In this document: positions 10,656 to 21,536 of the stretch, piece by piece | How the letters are laid out: each line of letters begins with the position of its first letter | How positions within the stretch are numbered: the first letter of the stretch is position 1 | Assembly (NCBI GenBank): GCA_031761405.1 | Contig: JASEVX010000007.1 | Coordinates: forward strand, 42,146,840-42,210,839 | Reading direction: 5' to 3' | DNA from: Serripes groenlandicus | Lineage: Eukaryota; Mollusca; Bivalvia; Cardiida; Cardiidae | DNA: 64,000 bases | Translations under genes and position numbers: made by a program | The notes under the pieces: model-generated | Databases searched by the model: none | What the model saw: only the letters and a program-made list of their open reading frames with translations | What the model was told of the DNA's origin: nothing

Positions 10656-11736
10656 ACTGATGCGCTGGTGACACTGGTGACAGGATAAGTTAACAAACTG
10701 GACTGTTACTCTACCCCGGGAACCAAGTAATATGACTGATGCGCTGGTGACAGGATAAGTTAACAGACTGGACTGGTACTCTACCCCGGGAACCAAGTAA
10801 TATGACTGATGCGCTGGTGACAGGATAAGTTAACAAACTGGACTGGTACTCTACCCCGGGAACCAAGTAATATGACTGATGCGCTGGTGACAGGATAAGC
10901 TTACAAACTGGACCGGTATTCTAACCCGGGAACGCAGTGATACAACTGATGCGCTGGTGACAGGATAAGCTTACAAACTGGACTGTTACTCTACCCCGGG
11001 AACGCAGTGATATGACTGATGCGCTGGTGACAGAAATAAGCTTACAAACTAGACTGGTACTTTACCCCGGGAACGCAGTGATATGACTGATGCGCTGGTG
11101 ACAGGATAAGCTTACAAACTGGACTGGTACTCTACACGGGAATGCAGTGATACAACTGATGCGCTGGTGACAGGATAAGCTTAGAAACTGGACTGGTACT
11201 CTACCCCGGGAACGCAGTGATATGACTGATGCGCTGGTGACAGGATAAGCTTACAAACTGGACTGGTACTCTACCCGGGAACGCAGTGATACAACTGATG
11301 CGCTGGTGACAGGATAAGTTAACAAACTGGACTGGTACTCTACCCCGGGAACGCAGTGATATGACTGATGCGCTGGTGACAGATTAAGCTTACAAACTGG
11401 ACTGGTACTCTACCCCGGGAACGCAGTGATATGACGGATGCGCTAGTGACAGGATAAGCTTAGAAACTGGACTGGTACTCTACCCTGGGAACGCAGTGAT
11501 ATGACTGATGCGCTGGTGACAGGATAAGCTTACAAACTGGACTGGTACTCTACACGGGAATGCAGTGATACAACTGATGCGCTGGTGACAGGATAAGCTT
11601 ACACACTGGACTGGTGCTCTACCCCGGGAACGCAGTGATATGACTGATGCGCTTGTAACAGGATAAGTTTACAAACTGGACTGGTACTTTACCCCGGGAA
11701 CGCAGTGATATGACTGATGCGCTGGTGACTGGATAA
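10653..11736 (+). repeat. Satellite B, left array (~70 bp units)
   Basis: About 16 units, each reading CTGATGCGCTGGTGACAGG, ATAAGCTTACAAACTGGAC, TGGTACTCTACCCCGGGAAC, then GCAGTGATATGA. The order and words match the reverse of the SINE body (GGTGTCAGGATAAATGGACC to CAGGAAACGCCGTGATAT). Two subtypes are interspersed, with AAGCTTACAA or AAGTTAACAA. The array stops at 11736, where a retrotransposon is inserted, and resumes at 15413. Confidence 0.9.
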
Positions 11737-12086
11737 TACTAATAATACTATAAATAATATCTTTATTTTTTTAAGGTAACATCTAAGACACATACAGACA
11801 ATTTAACAATGGCTATACATATCTTATTTTCATATGGCCTTCAATAATAGTATAACACACACAAACATTACATTAAACAACATGCACATTTCAATGAAAA
11901 CTTATGGCATGAAATACAAATTGAATTAATTTTCAATCATGTGAAGACAGACACTCCAACTACTTTAAACACAATTCTTAACATAATAACGGCAAGTAAT
12001 CAAGATAGGGTTAGTATGGAACCTTTTCCATAAGGTATTTCTTGTAATTTCGTTTGAATGATACAATAGACGTTGAGTGCTTTATT

Positions 12087-12110
12087 GGAAGCCGCCAGGA
12101 GGCGGCTTCC
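12087..12110. other. Perfect 10 bp stem-loop in the retrotransposon 3' region
   Basis: GGAAGCCGCC, four loop bases AGGA, then GGCGGCTTCC. It is GC-rich within an AT-rich surround. It lies about 350 bases from the element's 3' end and might be a structural signal for the reverse transcriptase, but that is inference. Confidence 0.6.
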
Positions 12111-12308
12111 TGTAGGGATGCTTTTAATGTTCGGTCAAGGAGAATATTTAGACCTGCCAGCGTGACCACATATCTTGATTTCTCTTTGTCCTTTCTAAGT
12201 ACATTAATTTAAGGTAATGACTTTTAAAACATCCCTTTTACACTCTATATACATGTGTGAGCTTTACAAATTAAAAACAAAAGACAAAGGCCAGTATATT
12301 GAATGTAT

Positions 12309-13255
12309 GTACATTTTTATTTAAGCGAAATTCATACTGTATCTTGTCTAAACAGTAAACTGAATTGGTTATCTGCCTCATACGCTTTTTTTAGTTCGAT
12401 AGTATGTTAAACCGGGAACCACGAACAAAAGAAGGTACGCAGTAAATGTAATCTGTTTCTTGATGTTGTTGTTTGGCGTTGTTTACCCTCGCGCTCCGCA
12501 TTAATGCCATTCCGTTCCTTACATGCTATAATATATTACGCAGTAATTCTAGATGAAGAAGTGCAGACATGTACAAAATATCTGTTTCACAATAAATGTT
12601 GCCGTCTAGTTGAAATGTTAATGTTTATCAAACTTATTCATACGAATCACAAGAAAAAAATCCTAGTAGTACTTAAAGGGAGGTAATTTGAAGTATATAC
12701 TCACAATTTAATTAAGTTCCCATTTGGTCTGACACCTTTGTCTAATAATACACATGTATGACGATTTAAATAAACAATTTAAAGGGAATACAAATATTTA
12801 ACACAGTTAAACATTTATTTAAGCGAAATTCATACTGTATCTTGAACAGTGAACAAGAGAAGGCACGCAGTAAATGTAATCTGTTTCTTGTTGTTGTTGT
12901 TTGGCGTTGTTTACCCTCGCGCTCGGCATTAATGCCATTCCGTTCCTAACATGCTATCATATATTACGCAGTATTTCTAGATTAAGAAGTGCAGACATGA
13001 ACATATATAAACCACAGAAATATCTGTTTCACAATAAATGTTGCCGTCTAGTTGAAATGTAAATGTTTATCAAACTTATTCATACGAATCACAAGAAAAA
13101 AATCGTGGTTGTACTTAAAGGGAGGTAATTTCTAGTATATACGCACAATTTAGCTAAGTTCCAATTTGGTCTGACACCTTTGTCTAATAATACACATGTA
13201 TGACGATTTAAATAAACAATTTAAAGGGAATACAACTATTTAATACAGCTAAACA
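12309..13255. repeat. Tandem duplication (~500 bp) inside the retrotransposon 3' part
   Basis: Copy one (about 12309-12806) and copy two (about 12807-13255) share long near-identical blocks: TTAAGCGAAATTCATACTG, GTTTGGCGTTGTTTACCCTC, ATTAATGCCATTCCGTTCC and TTAAAGGGAGGTAATTT. A third partial copy of the last block lies at 13679-13730. Copy two carries a small insertion near 12990. The short plus-strand frame at 12504-12686 lies within this duplication and is not a gene. Confidence 0.8.
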
Positions 13256-13743
13256 TTTAAATACATGTTCAGCAGCTAACCGTTTCCCACATACAACAAC
13301 CAATTTGGTAGAGGAAATTTTACGTCGTGCCGGGTTAGATAGTCGCAATGTAAAGTCGCAAATATTGGAAATATACTTATACACAAACGGACGTTTCTAG
13401 TTTCAGTACATACTAAAACGGTTCATTCTTGAATTTACTTTAACATGTTGGTATATTGAAATGGGTGTTTCTGTGAGATTCACAGACTTAGTACGTTGAA
13501 ATGAAAATTTGTTTATAATTTTATAAATTTTATATTCATACCTATACATTAGAGTATCTACAAACAATTATTGAAATGTGTACACATTTATCTTGGCTTA
13601 AATTTGATTTTGATGTTGTTACTAATTTAAATAATAGTTTTCATTTATATAATTTCAATGTTTATTAATCTAAATCATACGAATCACAAGGTAAATATCC
13701 TTGTATTGCTTAAAGGGAGGTAATTTTAAGTATCCAGCAGTCT

Positions 13744-15412
13744 TCAAAGGGATAAATATGTCAGCGTATTACCGTCTACAGTTGTTTGTGGATTTAAATG
13801 TTCTTTTTTCTTATTTCTACATGAACAACGAAAGATTGCGGCTTCTCTTTGACGCTTTGCGTCAAACATTCGCCTTGTATGTGATGGAATGCTATACCAG
13901 ACTTTAAAACCAAAATATCTAAATGAATTTAACATGTAATGTGTTCTAGGTTTTGTAGGTCAATGCTAAATTGTTATTGGAATGTGAGCGTAGAGTGGGA
14001 TATTTATTTTCCGAAAATATTAAAATGTCGTTCATGTATATTGGTGCCAAATTAATAACGGTCTTGTAAATCAGGAAGGCGGTGTGATAGCGACACCCAT
14101 CGTCAAACGACAGCCAATGCAAGTCATGGAAAAGATCCGTTTTGGTAGACCCGCGAGATTTTGCAAGTATTATTCTTGCGGCCCTTCTCTGAATTGAAGA
14201 TATCTTATTTCTGTATGTATTGCCTCCATGTCCCCAGACTACACAACCATAATCAAACACTGGTAGTATATAGGAGTTATAACATAGTAATTTCATTTTC
14301 TCATTAAGGTAGTATATGATATTTTTCAATAGCGCTATTTTAGTGTTTAATTTTCTGCATACAGAATCAATTTATGCATGCCAATTTAACTTATTATCTA
14401 CATAAACACCCAATATTTTTTTATTAGAAACATTACTCAGTGGTTGACTGTTGACTTTTAACTGAAGGGGGCTCAATGAGGTCAGTTTATGTGATGATGC
14501 AATAGTCATACAAGTTGACTTTGATGGATTAAGGGACATGTTGTTTACTTTGCACCATTCCATGATATAGCTTATGTTTTCTTGTAGCTTGTCTTGTACA
14601 TTACATAACTGGAATCCGGAAGCGAACAAAGTTGAATCGTCTGCGTATAAGTCTATGATAACATCACGACCTTTTAACGAAATGTCATTTATGTGGAGCA
14701 AAAACAATAACGGACCTAAAATTGACCCCTGGGGAACTCCTGATGTTATTCATGGTAAGGGTGATGATATATTATCAATTTTTACTAATTGTGTTCTGTT
14801 AGAAAGGTATGATTAGAAAGAATGTATTGATATTTCAGAAAAGTGATAAAGTCTGAGTTTATGTATGAGAATTCGGTGGTCCACCAAATCAAAAGCTTTT
14901 CTTAGATCCAGACTCACAGTGCCTACTAACATTCCTTCATCTACATCTTTCAACCATGTATCAATAAGTCTTACCAGAGCCGTAATGCAGGAATGATTTT
15001 TACGAAATCCCGATTGTGTTCGATGTAGAATGTTCGTTTTAGTGAAATAAGCCTGAATTTGTTGAGCAATATGTCTTTCGATTATTTTTTAAAGTGTTAG
15101 TAATATAGAGATTGGACGGTAGTTGCTAGGGTCGTCCTTATCTCCAGTTTTATAGATAGGTATTACCTTTGCGCTTTTAAAAACGTCAGGAAATGTGCCT
15201 GCTGCAGTACTGTTATTTATGATCGATGCTATGCAGGGTGTTATGACATCGCCACAATGTTTTAAAATCAATCTACCTATAATGTTTCTGACTTCAAGTG
15301 GCGTTATGAATTTAATATCAAATTGGTGGTATTTTAAGTGAGTGTTCATGGTTTGCTTAAGATAATCAAAATTTGTATTCTCAAAATCAGTTTTAGATAT
15401 CAAATAAAATAT
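13744..15412 (-). pseudogene. Reverse transcriptase of the non-LTR retrotransposon, broken
   Basis: The role is an RNA-directed DNA polymerase that copies the element into target DNA. Reading from the right border leftwards: a block with NYRPIS near 15110-15125 (RT motif 1-2 region); a segment with LDLRKAFDLVDH near 14900; SGVPQGSILGPLLF near 14710-14750; the catalytic LYADDS near 14640; then GVYVDNKLNW, a VFDYGCVVWG block, RRAARI and a C-terminal SIPSHTRRMFDAKRQREAA near 13880. Frames change or stops occur at about 15089, 14372 and 13946, so no continuous product exists. The endonuclease domain that would precede the RT is absent because of 5' truncation. Jockey/CR1-group assignment is by motif appearance only. 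Confidence 0.85.
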
Positions 15413-16455
15413 GATAAGTTTACAAACTGGACTGGTACTCTACCCCGGAAACGCAGTGATATGACTGATGCGCTGGTGACAGGATAAGTTTACAAACTGG
15501 ACTGGCACTTTACCCCCGGGAACACAGTGATATGCCTGATGCGATGGTGACAGGATAAGTTTACAAACTGGACTGGTACTTTACCCCGGGAACGCAGTGA
15601 TATGACTGATGCGCTGGTGACAGGATAAGTTTACAAACTGGACTGGTACTCTACCCCGGGAACGCAGTGATATGACTGATGCGCTGGTGACAGGATAAGC
15701 TTACAAACTGGACTGGTACTCTACCCCGGGAACGCAGTGATATGACTGATGCGCTGGTGACAAGATAAGCTTACAAACTGGACTGGAACTCTACCCCGGG
15801 AACGCAGTGATATGACTGATGCGCTGGTGACAGGATAAGTTTACAAACTGGACTGGCACTTTACCCCCGGGAACACAGTGATATGCCTGATGCGATGGTG
15901 ACAGGATAAGTTTACAAACTGGACTGGTACTTTACCCCGGGAACGCAGTGATATGACTGATGCGCTGGTGACAGGATAAGTTTACAAACTGGACTGGTAC
16001 TCTACCCCGGGAACGCAGTGATATGACTGATGCGCTGGTGACAGGATAAGCTTACAAACTGGACTGGTACTCTACCCCGGGAACGCAGTGATATGACTGA
16101 TGCGCTGGTGACAAGATAAGCTTACAAACTGGACTGGAACTCTACCCCGGGAACGCAGTGATATGACTGATGCGCTGGTGACAGGATACGTTAACAAACT
16201 AGACTGGTACTTTACCCCGGGAACGCAGTGATATGATGGATGCGCTGGTTACAGGATAAGCTTACAAACTGGACGGGTACTCTACCCCGGGAACGCAGTG
16301 ATACAACTGATGCGCTGGTGACAGGATAAGCGTACAAACTGGACTGGTACTCTACCCCCCGGGAACGCAGTGATATGACTGATGCGCTGGTGACAGGATA
16401 AGCTTACAAACTGGACTGGTACTCTACCCGGGAACGCAGTGATATGACTGAAATG
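15413..16455 (+). repeat. Satellite B, right array with a five-unit higher-order duplication
   Basis: About 14 units of the same ~70 bp repeat. A run of five units from about 15481 recurs about 350 bases later from about 15832. Both runs share private variants: GGCACTTTACCCCC, ATATGCCTGATGCGATGG, GACAAGATAAG and GGAACTCTACC, in the same order. That is a recent block duplication within the array. Confidence 0.9.
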
Positions 16456-16495
16456 CTGTTGAAAGCGGCATTGAACACCGTGAAAATAAATGCAA
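16441..16495 (+). mobile_element. SINE family A 3' tail, right edge of satellite B
   Basis: The last satellite unit continues as GATATGACTGAAATGCTG, then TTGAAAGCGGCATTGAACAC. This is the normal SINE 3' end (compare 25425-25460). Together with the body fragment at 10608-10655 it brackets the whole array. Confidence 0.7.
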
Positions 16496-16683
16496 GTAAT
16501 ATATATAACAAAGGAACTATTAATTAATTTCCTCTTAACAATTTTGGAGAAGCAGTTCAGAAAATTCCTGATTTTCGACTTCCAGTCATTATATATATGA
16601 GAGGTGCCCCTGCAATATCCAACAACCGATCGGTAAAGATTGAATGGATAATTAATTTTCTAAACATTAGAAATTATTTATGA

Positions 16684-16757
16684 GCATTTTTTCGCCCTAA
16701 TGTTTCAAAAGGCGTCTGATGCAGTCGCGTCAATATGCGTCTGTAAATAGGAAACGG
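16684..16757. mobile_element. TTAACCC foldback element, right-end fragment
   Basis: TTTTCGCCCTAATGTTTC, AAAAGGCGTCTGATGCAG and GCGTCAATATGCGTCTG followed by GGAAACGGTAA correspond to the right third of the family. Confidence 0.55.
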
Positions 16758-16853
16758 TAATGTGTTATCCCATATTTATTTGCCTGATAACTTCTGGCAA
16801 GCAGTTCGAGAAGAAATGTAACATCAAACAAACAAATCCTCTTTGTTTTCATT

Positions 16854-17067
16854 TTAACTCTTTCAGCGCCAAAGTTAATATTGAGGTTTATGCAAACAAT
16901 ACTGATTCAGGCGAGTCAGCTCGTAACGAGCTGGCTCACCTGAAATCAGCATTGTTTGACTTTTATTTATCAAAATAGTTCACAGCTTTTATTACATTAG
17001 AAATGGAGACGCCCGACTTTGAACAATTAAGAGTCTACTTTAAACAATTCGGCGTTGAAAGAGTTAA
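16854..17067. mobile_element. TTAACTC foldback element, intact 214 bp copy
   Basis: The ends are inverted copies: TTAACTCTTTCAGCGCCAA on the left and GGCGTTGAAAGAGTTAA on the right. The centre is a long hairpin: GATTCAGGCGAGTCAGCTCG pairs with CGAGCTGGCTCACCTGAAATC across a TAA-type loop. TTAA at both borders suggests the same TTAA target choice as the TTAACCC family. It has no coding capacity. Confidence 0.8.
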
Positions 17068-17518
17068 GCAGCAGGGAACAGTTGTAGTAAATATGGTAAA
17101 ATAATACTCAGCCAAATATCGCTGTAAACATACGCATCCATCGCACACAATAATGTTTGTATAGGGACTTAAATATAATGCCATTTATCAAATGTAGACC
17201 GCCTGTCAATGTGGACAGCCATCACGCAATCTATTGTGCAGCATGCATGCTATAAGTATTGCAGTTTATTATTACTTTTATTTTCTATCATTATTGTTGT
17301 GTGGGTTTGATTTTTTCCAGTGTTCAAATGTAACAGTTTTTGTACAAATCAGAACATATCACATTTATTTTGTAAAATTATTTGCTTTTATAATTTAATT
17401 ATTTCCACATTGTCTTATTTCTGTAAGTTAAAATATTCAATGGGGGTAACTGGATGCTGTTTTTCTTTAAATGTTTATATTCGTATGCATATGCAACCCC
17501 TATTCCATGGCTTCCGCT
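17068..17518. other. Spacer, no gene recognised
   Basis: AT-rich sequence with one 73-codon plus-strand frame (17320-17541) that overlaps the next element and lacks any motif. No repeat signature is visible. Confidence 0.4.
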
Positions 17519-17519
17519 C

Positions 17520-17751
17520 ATTAACCCTTTCCCTCATATAGACGCTTTCAGACGCCTCTGCAGCAGACGGCTTTTTGAAAACATAGTGACAAAAGAAGAA
17601 ATTGCTCAAAACGTGCAATTTCTCCTTTTGCCACAATGTTTTCCACGTTCAGTCATAGGATATCCATTCAATTATAGAGATTTTCTATTTTTTGATAAAA
17701 TATGCTCAAAGTCGTCTGCTGCAGAATTGTCGTATGAGGGAAGAATATTAA
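17520..17751. mobile_element. TTAACCC foldback element, nearly full length
   Basis: Begins TTAACCCTTTCCCTCATATA and contains CTCTGCAGCAGACGGC, the central hairpin GAAATTGCTC/GTGCAATTTC and GTCGTCTGCTGCAGAATTG. The right terminus is damaged (GTATGAGGGAAGAATATTAA). A long plus-strand frame (17454-17885) runs through it by chance. Confidence 0.85.
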
Positions 17752-17962
17752 TTCGCGTTGACCTTTACCCACATGCAGACGCATTTCAAAAAACGCATTT
17801 ATTCAACCGACGAATCTTGGGCAATCTTCATTTAGCCACAATTTTAACAACTTGGTTCCATATTTGTAATGTCATTGCTGGTTAATTTCCATATTTTGCA
17901 TACACTTTTTTTCAATACTGCTGCATATTTGATGCACCACTCACGATCTATGGATAACATAT

Positions 17963-18212
17963 CGAGGGCTTGGCGTGAAACAGTTGTAACTAAAATTGGT
18001 ATTTTTTTACCAAGGTTATATACCTTGCCATAAAGTCTTTAAAAAAAACGTTAAATCATTTTTTCTTGGTAAACAATGGAAATTTAGGTGCCATTGCTCG
18101 TTCTGAGCAATGGCACCTAAATTTGCATTGTTTACAAAAGGGTCAAAATTGCCCCTAATCCAGGGTTTTCAAAATAGGTTTTGAGTTACAACCGTTTCAC
18201 ACCAAGCCCTCG
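17963..18212. mobile_element. New-looking TIR/foldback element, 250 bp
   Basis: Ends are inverted copies over about 32 bases: CGAGGGCTTGGCGTGAAACA on the left and GTTTCACACCAAGCCCTCG on the right, with two or three mismatches. The centre (18069-18135) is a hairpin with 31 bp arms and a GTTCT loop. The apex ATTGCTCGTTCTGAGCAAT is almost the same as the apex of the TTAACCC family, although the rest differs. I saw no second copy. The target duplication is unclear. Confidence 0.75.
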
Positions 18213-18311
18213 AGATACAGATAATCTCAAATGCTCATCCTAAACACGCAAACATGCATGCTTGCACTGAAGCATACCGACATTCCGAAACGTTTGGATA
18301 TTGAAAACATG

Positions 18312-18580
18312 ATATGAACCGTCCCGCGAGAAAACTAACATTGTGGACTCTGTGTAAAGTATCGACCCGGATCAGCCTAGGCATGCCGCGCGGGCTTACC
18401 CGGACAGACACTTTTCACCTCCTGTAGATTTTCTGTTTCAGGAAGCATTACTCTGACCATCTATCCCCCTGATACGGAATGTGTCGGCCCGGATTAGTCA
18501 GTGCGGACTGCGCAGGCTGATCTAGGTCGATACATTACGCAGAGGCCATAAAGTTGATTTTCTCGCGGAACGGCTCATAT
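18312..18580. mobile_element. CGCGAGAAAA foldback element, ~269 bp
   Basis: Left end ATATGAACCGTCCCGCGAGA and right end TCTCGCGGAACGGCTCATAT are inverted copies with a few mismatches. Internal blocks GTCGACCCGGATCAGCCTA-like and CAGGCTGATC face each other. Related pieces lie at 24431-24485, 29754-29800 and 33776-33975. It has no coding capacity. Confidence 0.7.
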
Positions 18581-18626
18581 ATAATGAACCATGATGCTTG
18601 TTTTTTTAATTACGGACGGCCATCTT

Positions 18627-18745
18627 GTTGTTTGTTTATATGGTGTTGTAAGCAGCTTTCAACAATTTTGCAGGCATATTGCCGCGTTTCCTGGGTAGGT
18701 TACCAGTACAGCGTGTCCGTTGTAATGCTAACCAAACACACCTGA
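18627..18745 (-). mobile_element. SINE family A, 3' half
   Basis: TGTTTGTTTATATGGTGTTG, CAGCTTTCAACAATTTTGC and CCGCGTTTCCTGGGTAGGTT, then ACCAGTACAG, follow the SINE 3' domain in reverse orientation. The tRNA-like head is missing. Confidence 0.65.
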
Positions 18746-18954
18746 ACGTAAAGTAAGAAACATCATAGTCTGGAGTAATCAGCCTCTCTTATAACAAGTT
18801 AGGGTTATACATACGCCAATGATATTGGCGCCCTTTGGAAATGGTGTAGCAATCAAACAAAGGATCTAGCGACAACCTTTGTGTGGACCAAACAGTTTAC
18901 CTTTCAAACTATGAATGTAGTTTAATTCCTTATTTATGTATTGATTCAAACTAA

Positions 18955-21505
18955 TTAGTCGTAATGGTCCACCGTAGAGTTAACGTAAATCCGTTGTAAA
19001 TTTACTAATTAGCTATATTTGTTTGTATACAATAGCGATACATGAGGGGAGCAACTGTAGAGCTAACGTAAATCCGTTGTAAATTTACTAATTAGTCGCC
19101 GGGCAGAAGCCTTCCGGTTACTTGCCTTTATATTTAGGCAAATGATATGAAACTAAATCACGAACTGAGGAAAATAATGGTATGATTGGTTTATGCGAGA
19201 TATATTGGTTATGTTTGTATGCAATAGCGATACATGAGGGGAGCCACCGTAGAGTTAACGTAAATCCGTTGTAAATTTACTAATTAACTATATATGTTTA
19301 TATACAATAGCGATACATGAGGGGAGCCACCGTAGAGTTAACGTTATTCCGTTGTAAATTTACTAATTAGCTATATATGTATGTATGCAATAGCGATACA
19401 TGGGGGAGCCATTGTAAAGTTAACGTTATTCCGTTGTAAATTTACTAATTTACTATATATGTTTATATACAATTGTGATACATGAGGGGAGCCACTGTAG
19501 AGTTAACGTGAATCCGTTGTAAATTTACTAATTAACTATATATGTATGTATGTATGCAATACCGATACACGAGGGGAGCCACCGTAGAGTTAACGTAAAT
19601 CCGTTGTAAATATACTAATTAACTATATATGTATGTATGTATGCAATAGCGATAGACGAGAGGTGCCACCGTAGAGTTAACGTAAATCCGTTGTTAATTT
19701 ACTAATTAACTATATATGTATGTATGTATGCAATAACGATAGACGAGGGTAGCCACCGTAGAGTTAACGTAAATCCGTTGTAAATATACTAATTAACTAT
19801 ATATGTATGTATGTATGTATATATATAGTTAACCTAGATCCGTTGTAAATATACTAATTAACTATATATATATGTATGTATGCAATAGCGATAGACGAGG
19901 GGAGCCACCGTAGAGTTAACGTAAATCCGTTGTAAATTTACTAATTAACTATATATGTATGTATGCAATAGCGATACATGAGGGGAGCCATTGTAGAGTT
20001 AAAGTTATTCCGTTGTAAATTTACTAATTAACTATATATGTATGTATGTATTCAATAGCGATACATGAGGGGAGCCACTGTAGAGTTAACGTAAATCCGT
20101 TGTAAATTTACTAATTAACTATATATGTATGTATGTATGCAATAGCGATAGACGAGGGGAGCCACCGTAGAGTTAACGTAAATCCGTTGTAAATGTACTA
20201 ATTAACTATATATGTATGTATGTATGTATGCAATAGCGATACATGAGGGGAGCCACTGTATAGTTAACCTAGATCCGTTGTAAATTTACTAATTAACTAT
20301 ATATGTATGTATGCAATAGCGATACATGAAGGGAGCCACTGTAGAGTTAAAGTTATTCCGTTGTAAATTTACTAATTAACTATATATGTATGTATGTATA
20401 CAATAGCGATACATGAGGGGAGCCACTGTATAGTTAACCTAGATCCGTTGTAAATTTACTAATTAACTATATATGTATGTATGCAATAGCGATACATGAG
20501 GGGAGCCACTGTAGAGTTAAATTTATTCCGTTGTAAATTGACTAATTAACTATATATGTATGTATGTATGCAATAGCGATAGACGAGGGGAGCCACCGTA
20601 GAGTTAACGTAAATCCGTTGTAAATTTACTAATTAACTATATGTGTATGTATGTATGCAATAGCGATACATGAGGGGAGCCACTGTATAGTTAACCTAGA
20701 TCCGTTGTAAATTTACTAATTAACTATATATGTATGTATGCAATAGCGATACATGAGGGGAGCCACTGTAGAGTTAAAGTAATTCCGTTGTAAATTTACT
20801 AATTAACTACATGTATATATATATGTATGTATACAATAGCGATACATGAGGGGAGCCACTGTAGAGTTAACCTAGATCCGTTGTAAATATACTAATCAAC
20901 TATATATGTATGTTTGTATGCAATAGCGATACAAGAGGGGTGCCACCGTAGAGTTAACGTAAATCCGTTGTAAATTTACTAATTAACTATATATATATGT
21001 ATGTATGCAATAACGATAGACGAGGGGAGCCACTGTAGAGTTAACCTAGATCCGTTGTAAATTTATTAATTAACTATATATGTATGTATGCAATAGCGAT
21101 ACAAGAGGGGTGCCACCGTAGAGTTAACGTAAATCCGTTGTAAATATACTAATTAACTATATATATATGTATGTATGTATGCAATAGCGATAGACGAGGG
21201 GTGCCACCGTAGAGTTAACGTAAATCCGTTGTAAATTTACTAATTAACTATATATGTATGTATACAATAGCGATACAAGAGGGGAGCCACTGTAGAGTTA
21301 AACTAGATCCGTTGTAAATTTACTAATTAACTATATATATATGTATGTATGCAATAGCGATAGACGAGGGATGCCACCGTAGAGTTAACGTAAATCCGTT
21401 GTAAATATACTAATTAACTATATATGTATGTATGTATGCAATAACGATAGACGAGGGGAGCCACCGTAGAGTTAACGTAAATCCGTTGTAAATTTACTAA
21501 TTAAC

Positions 21506-21536
<31 letters not shown>

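Larger units (their letters stand above)
11737..15412 (-). mobile_element. 5'-truncated non-LTR retrotransposon inserted in satellite B
   Basis: The satellite is interrupted exactly once, and this segment fills the gap. The 5 bp GATAA is present on both sides (11732-11736 and 15413-15417), a possible target duplication. On the minus strand a reverse-transcriptase frame is already open at the right border, so the 5' end was cut off mid-gene. The 3' end at 11737 carries a short TATTAT/TAGTATTAT-type tail after a poly-T-rich stretch on the plus strand. A long 3' untranslated part (11737-13745) holds a tandem duplication. Reverse transcription primed at the target is the established mechanism for this class. 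The clade is uncertain; the residues look jockey/CR1-group. Confidence 0.85.

Noticed and set aside
13701..13907. 68-codon plus-strand frame
   Set aside because: It is antisense to the C-terminal part of the retrotransposon reverse transcriptase.
10653..16455. CRISPR-like array (regular ~70 bp units)
   Set aside because: There are no distinct spacers; the whole unit repeats, it has SINE borders and the context is eukaryotic.
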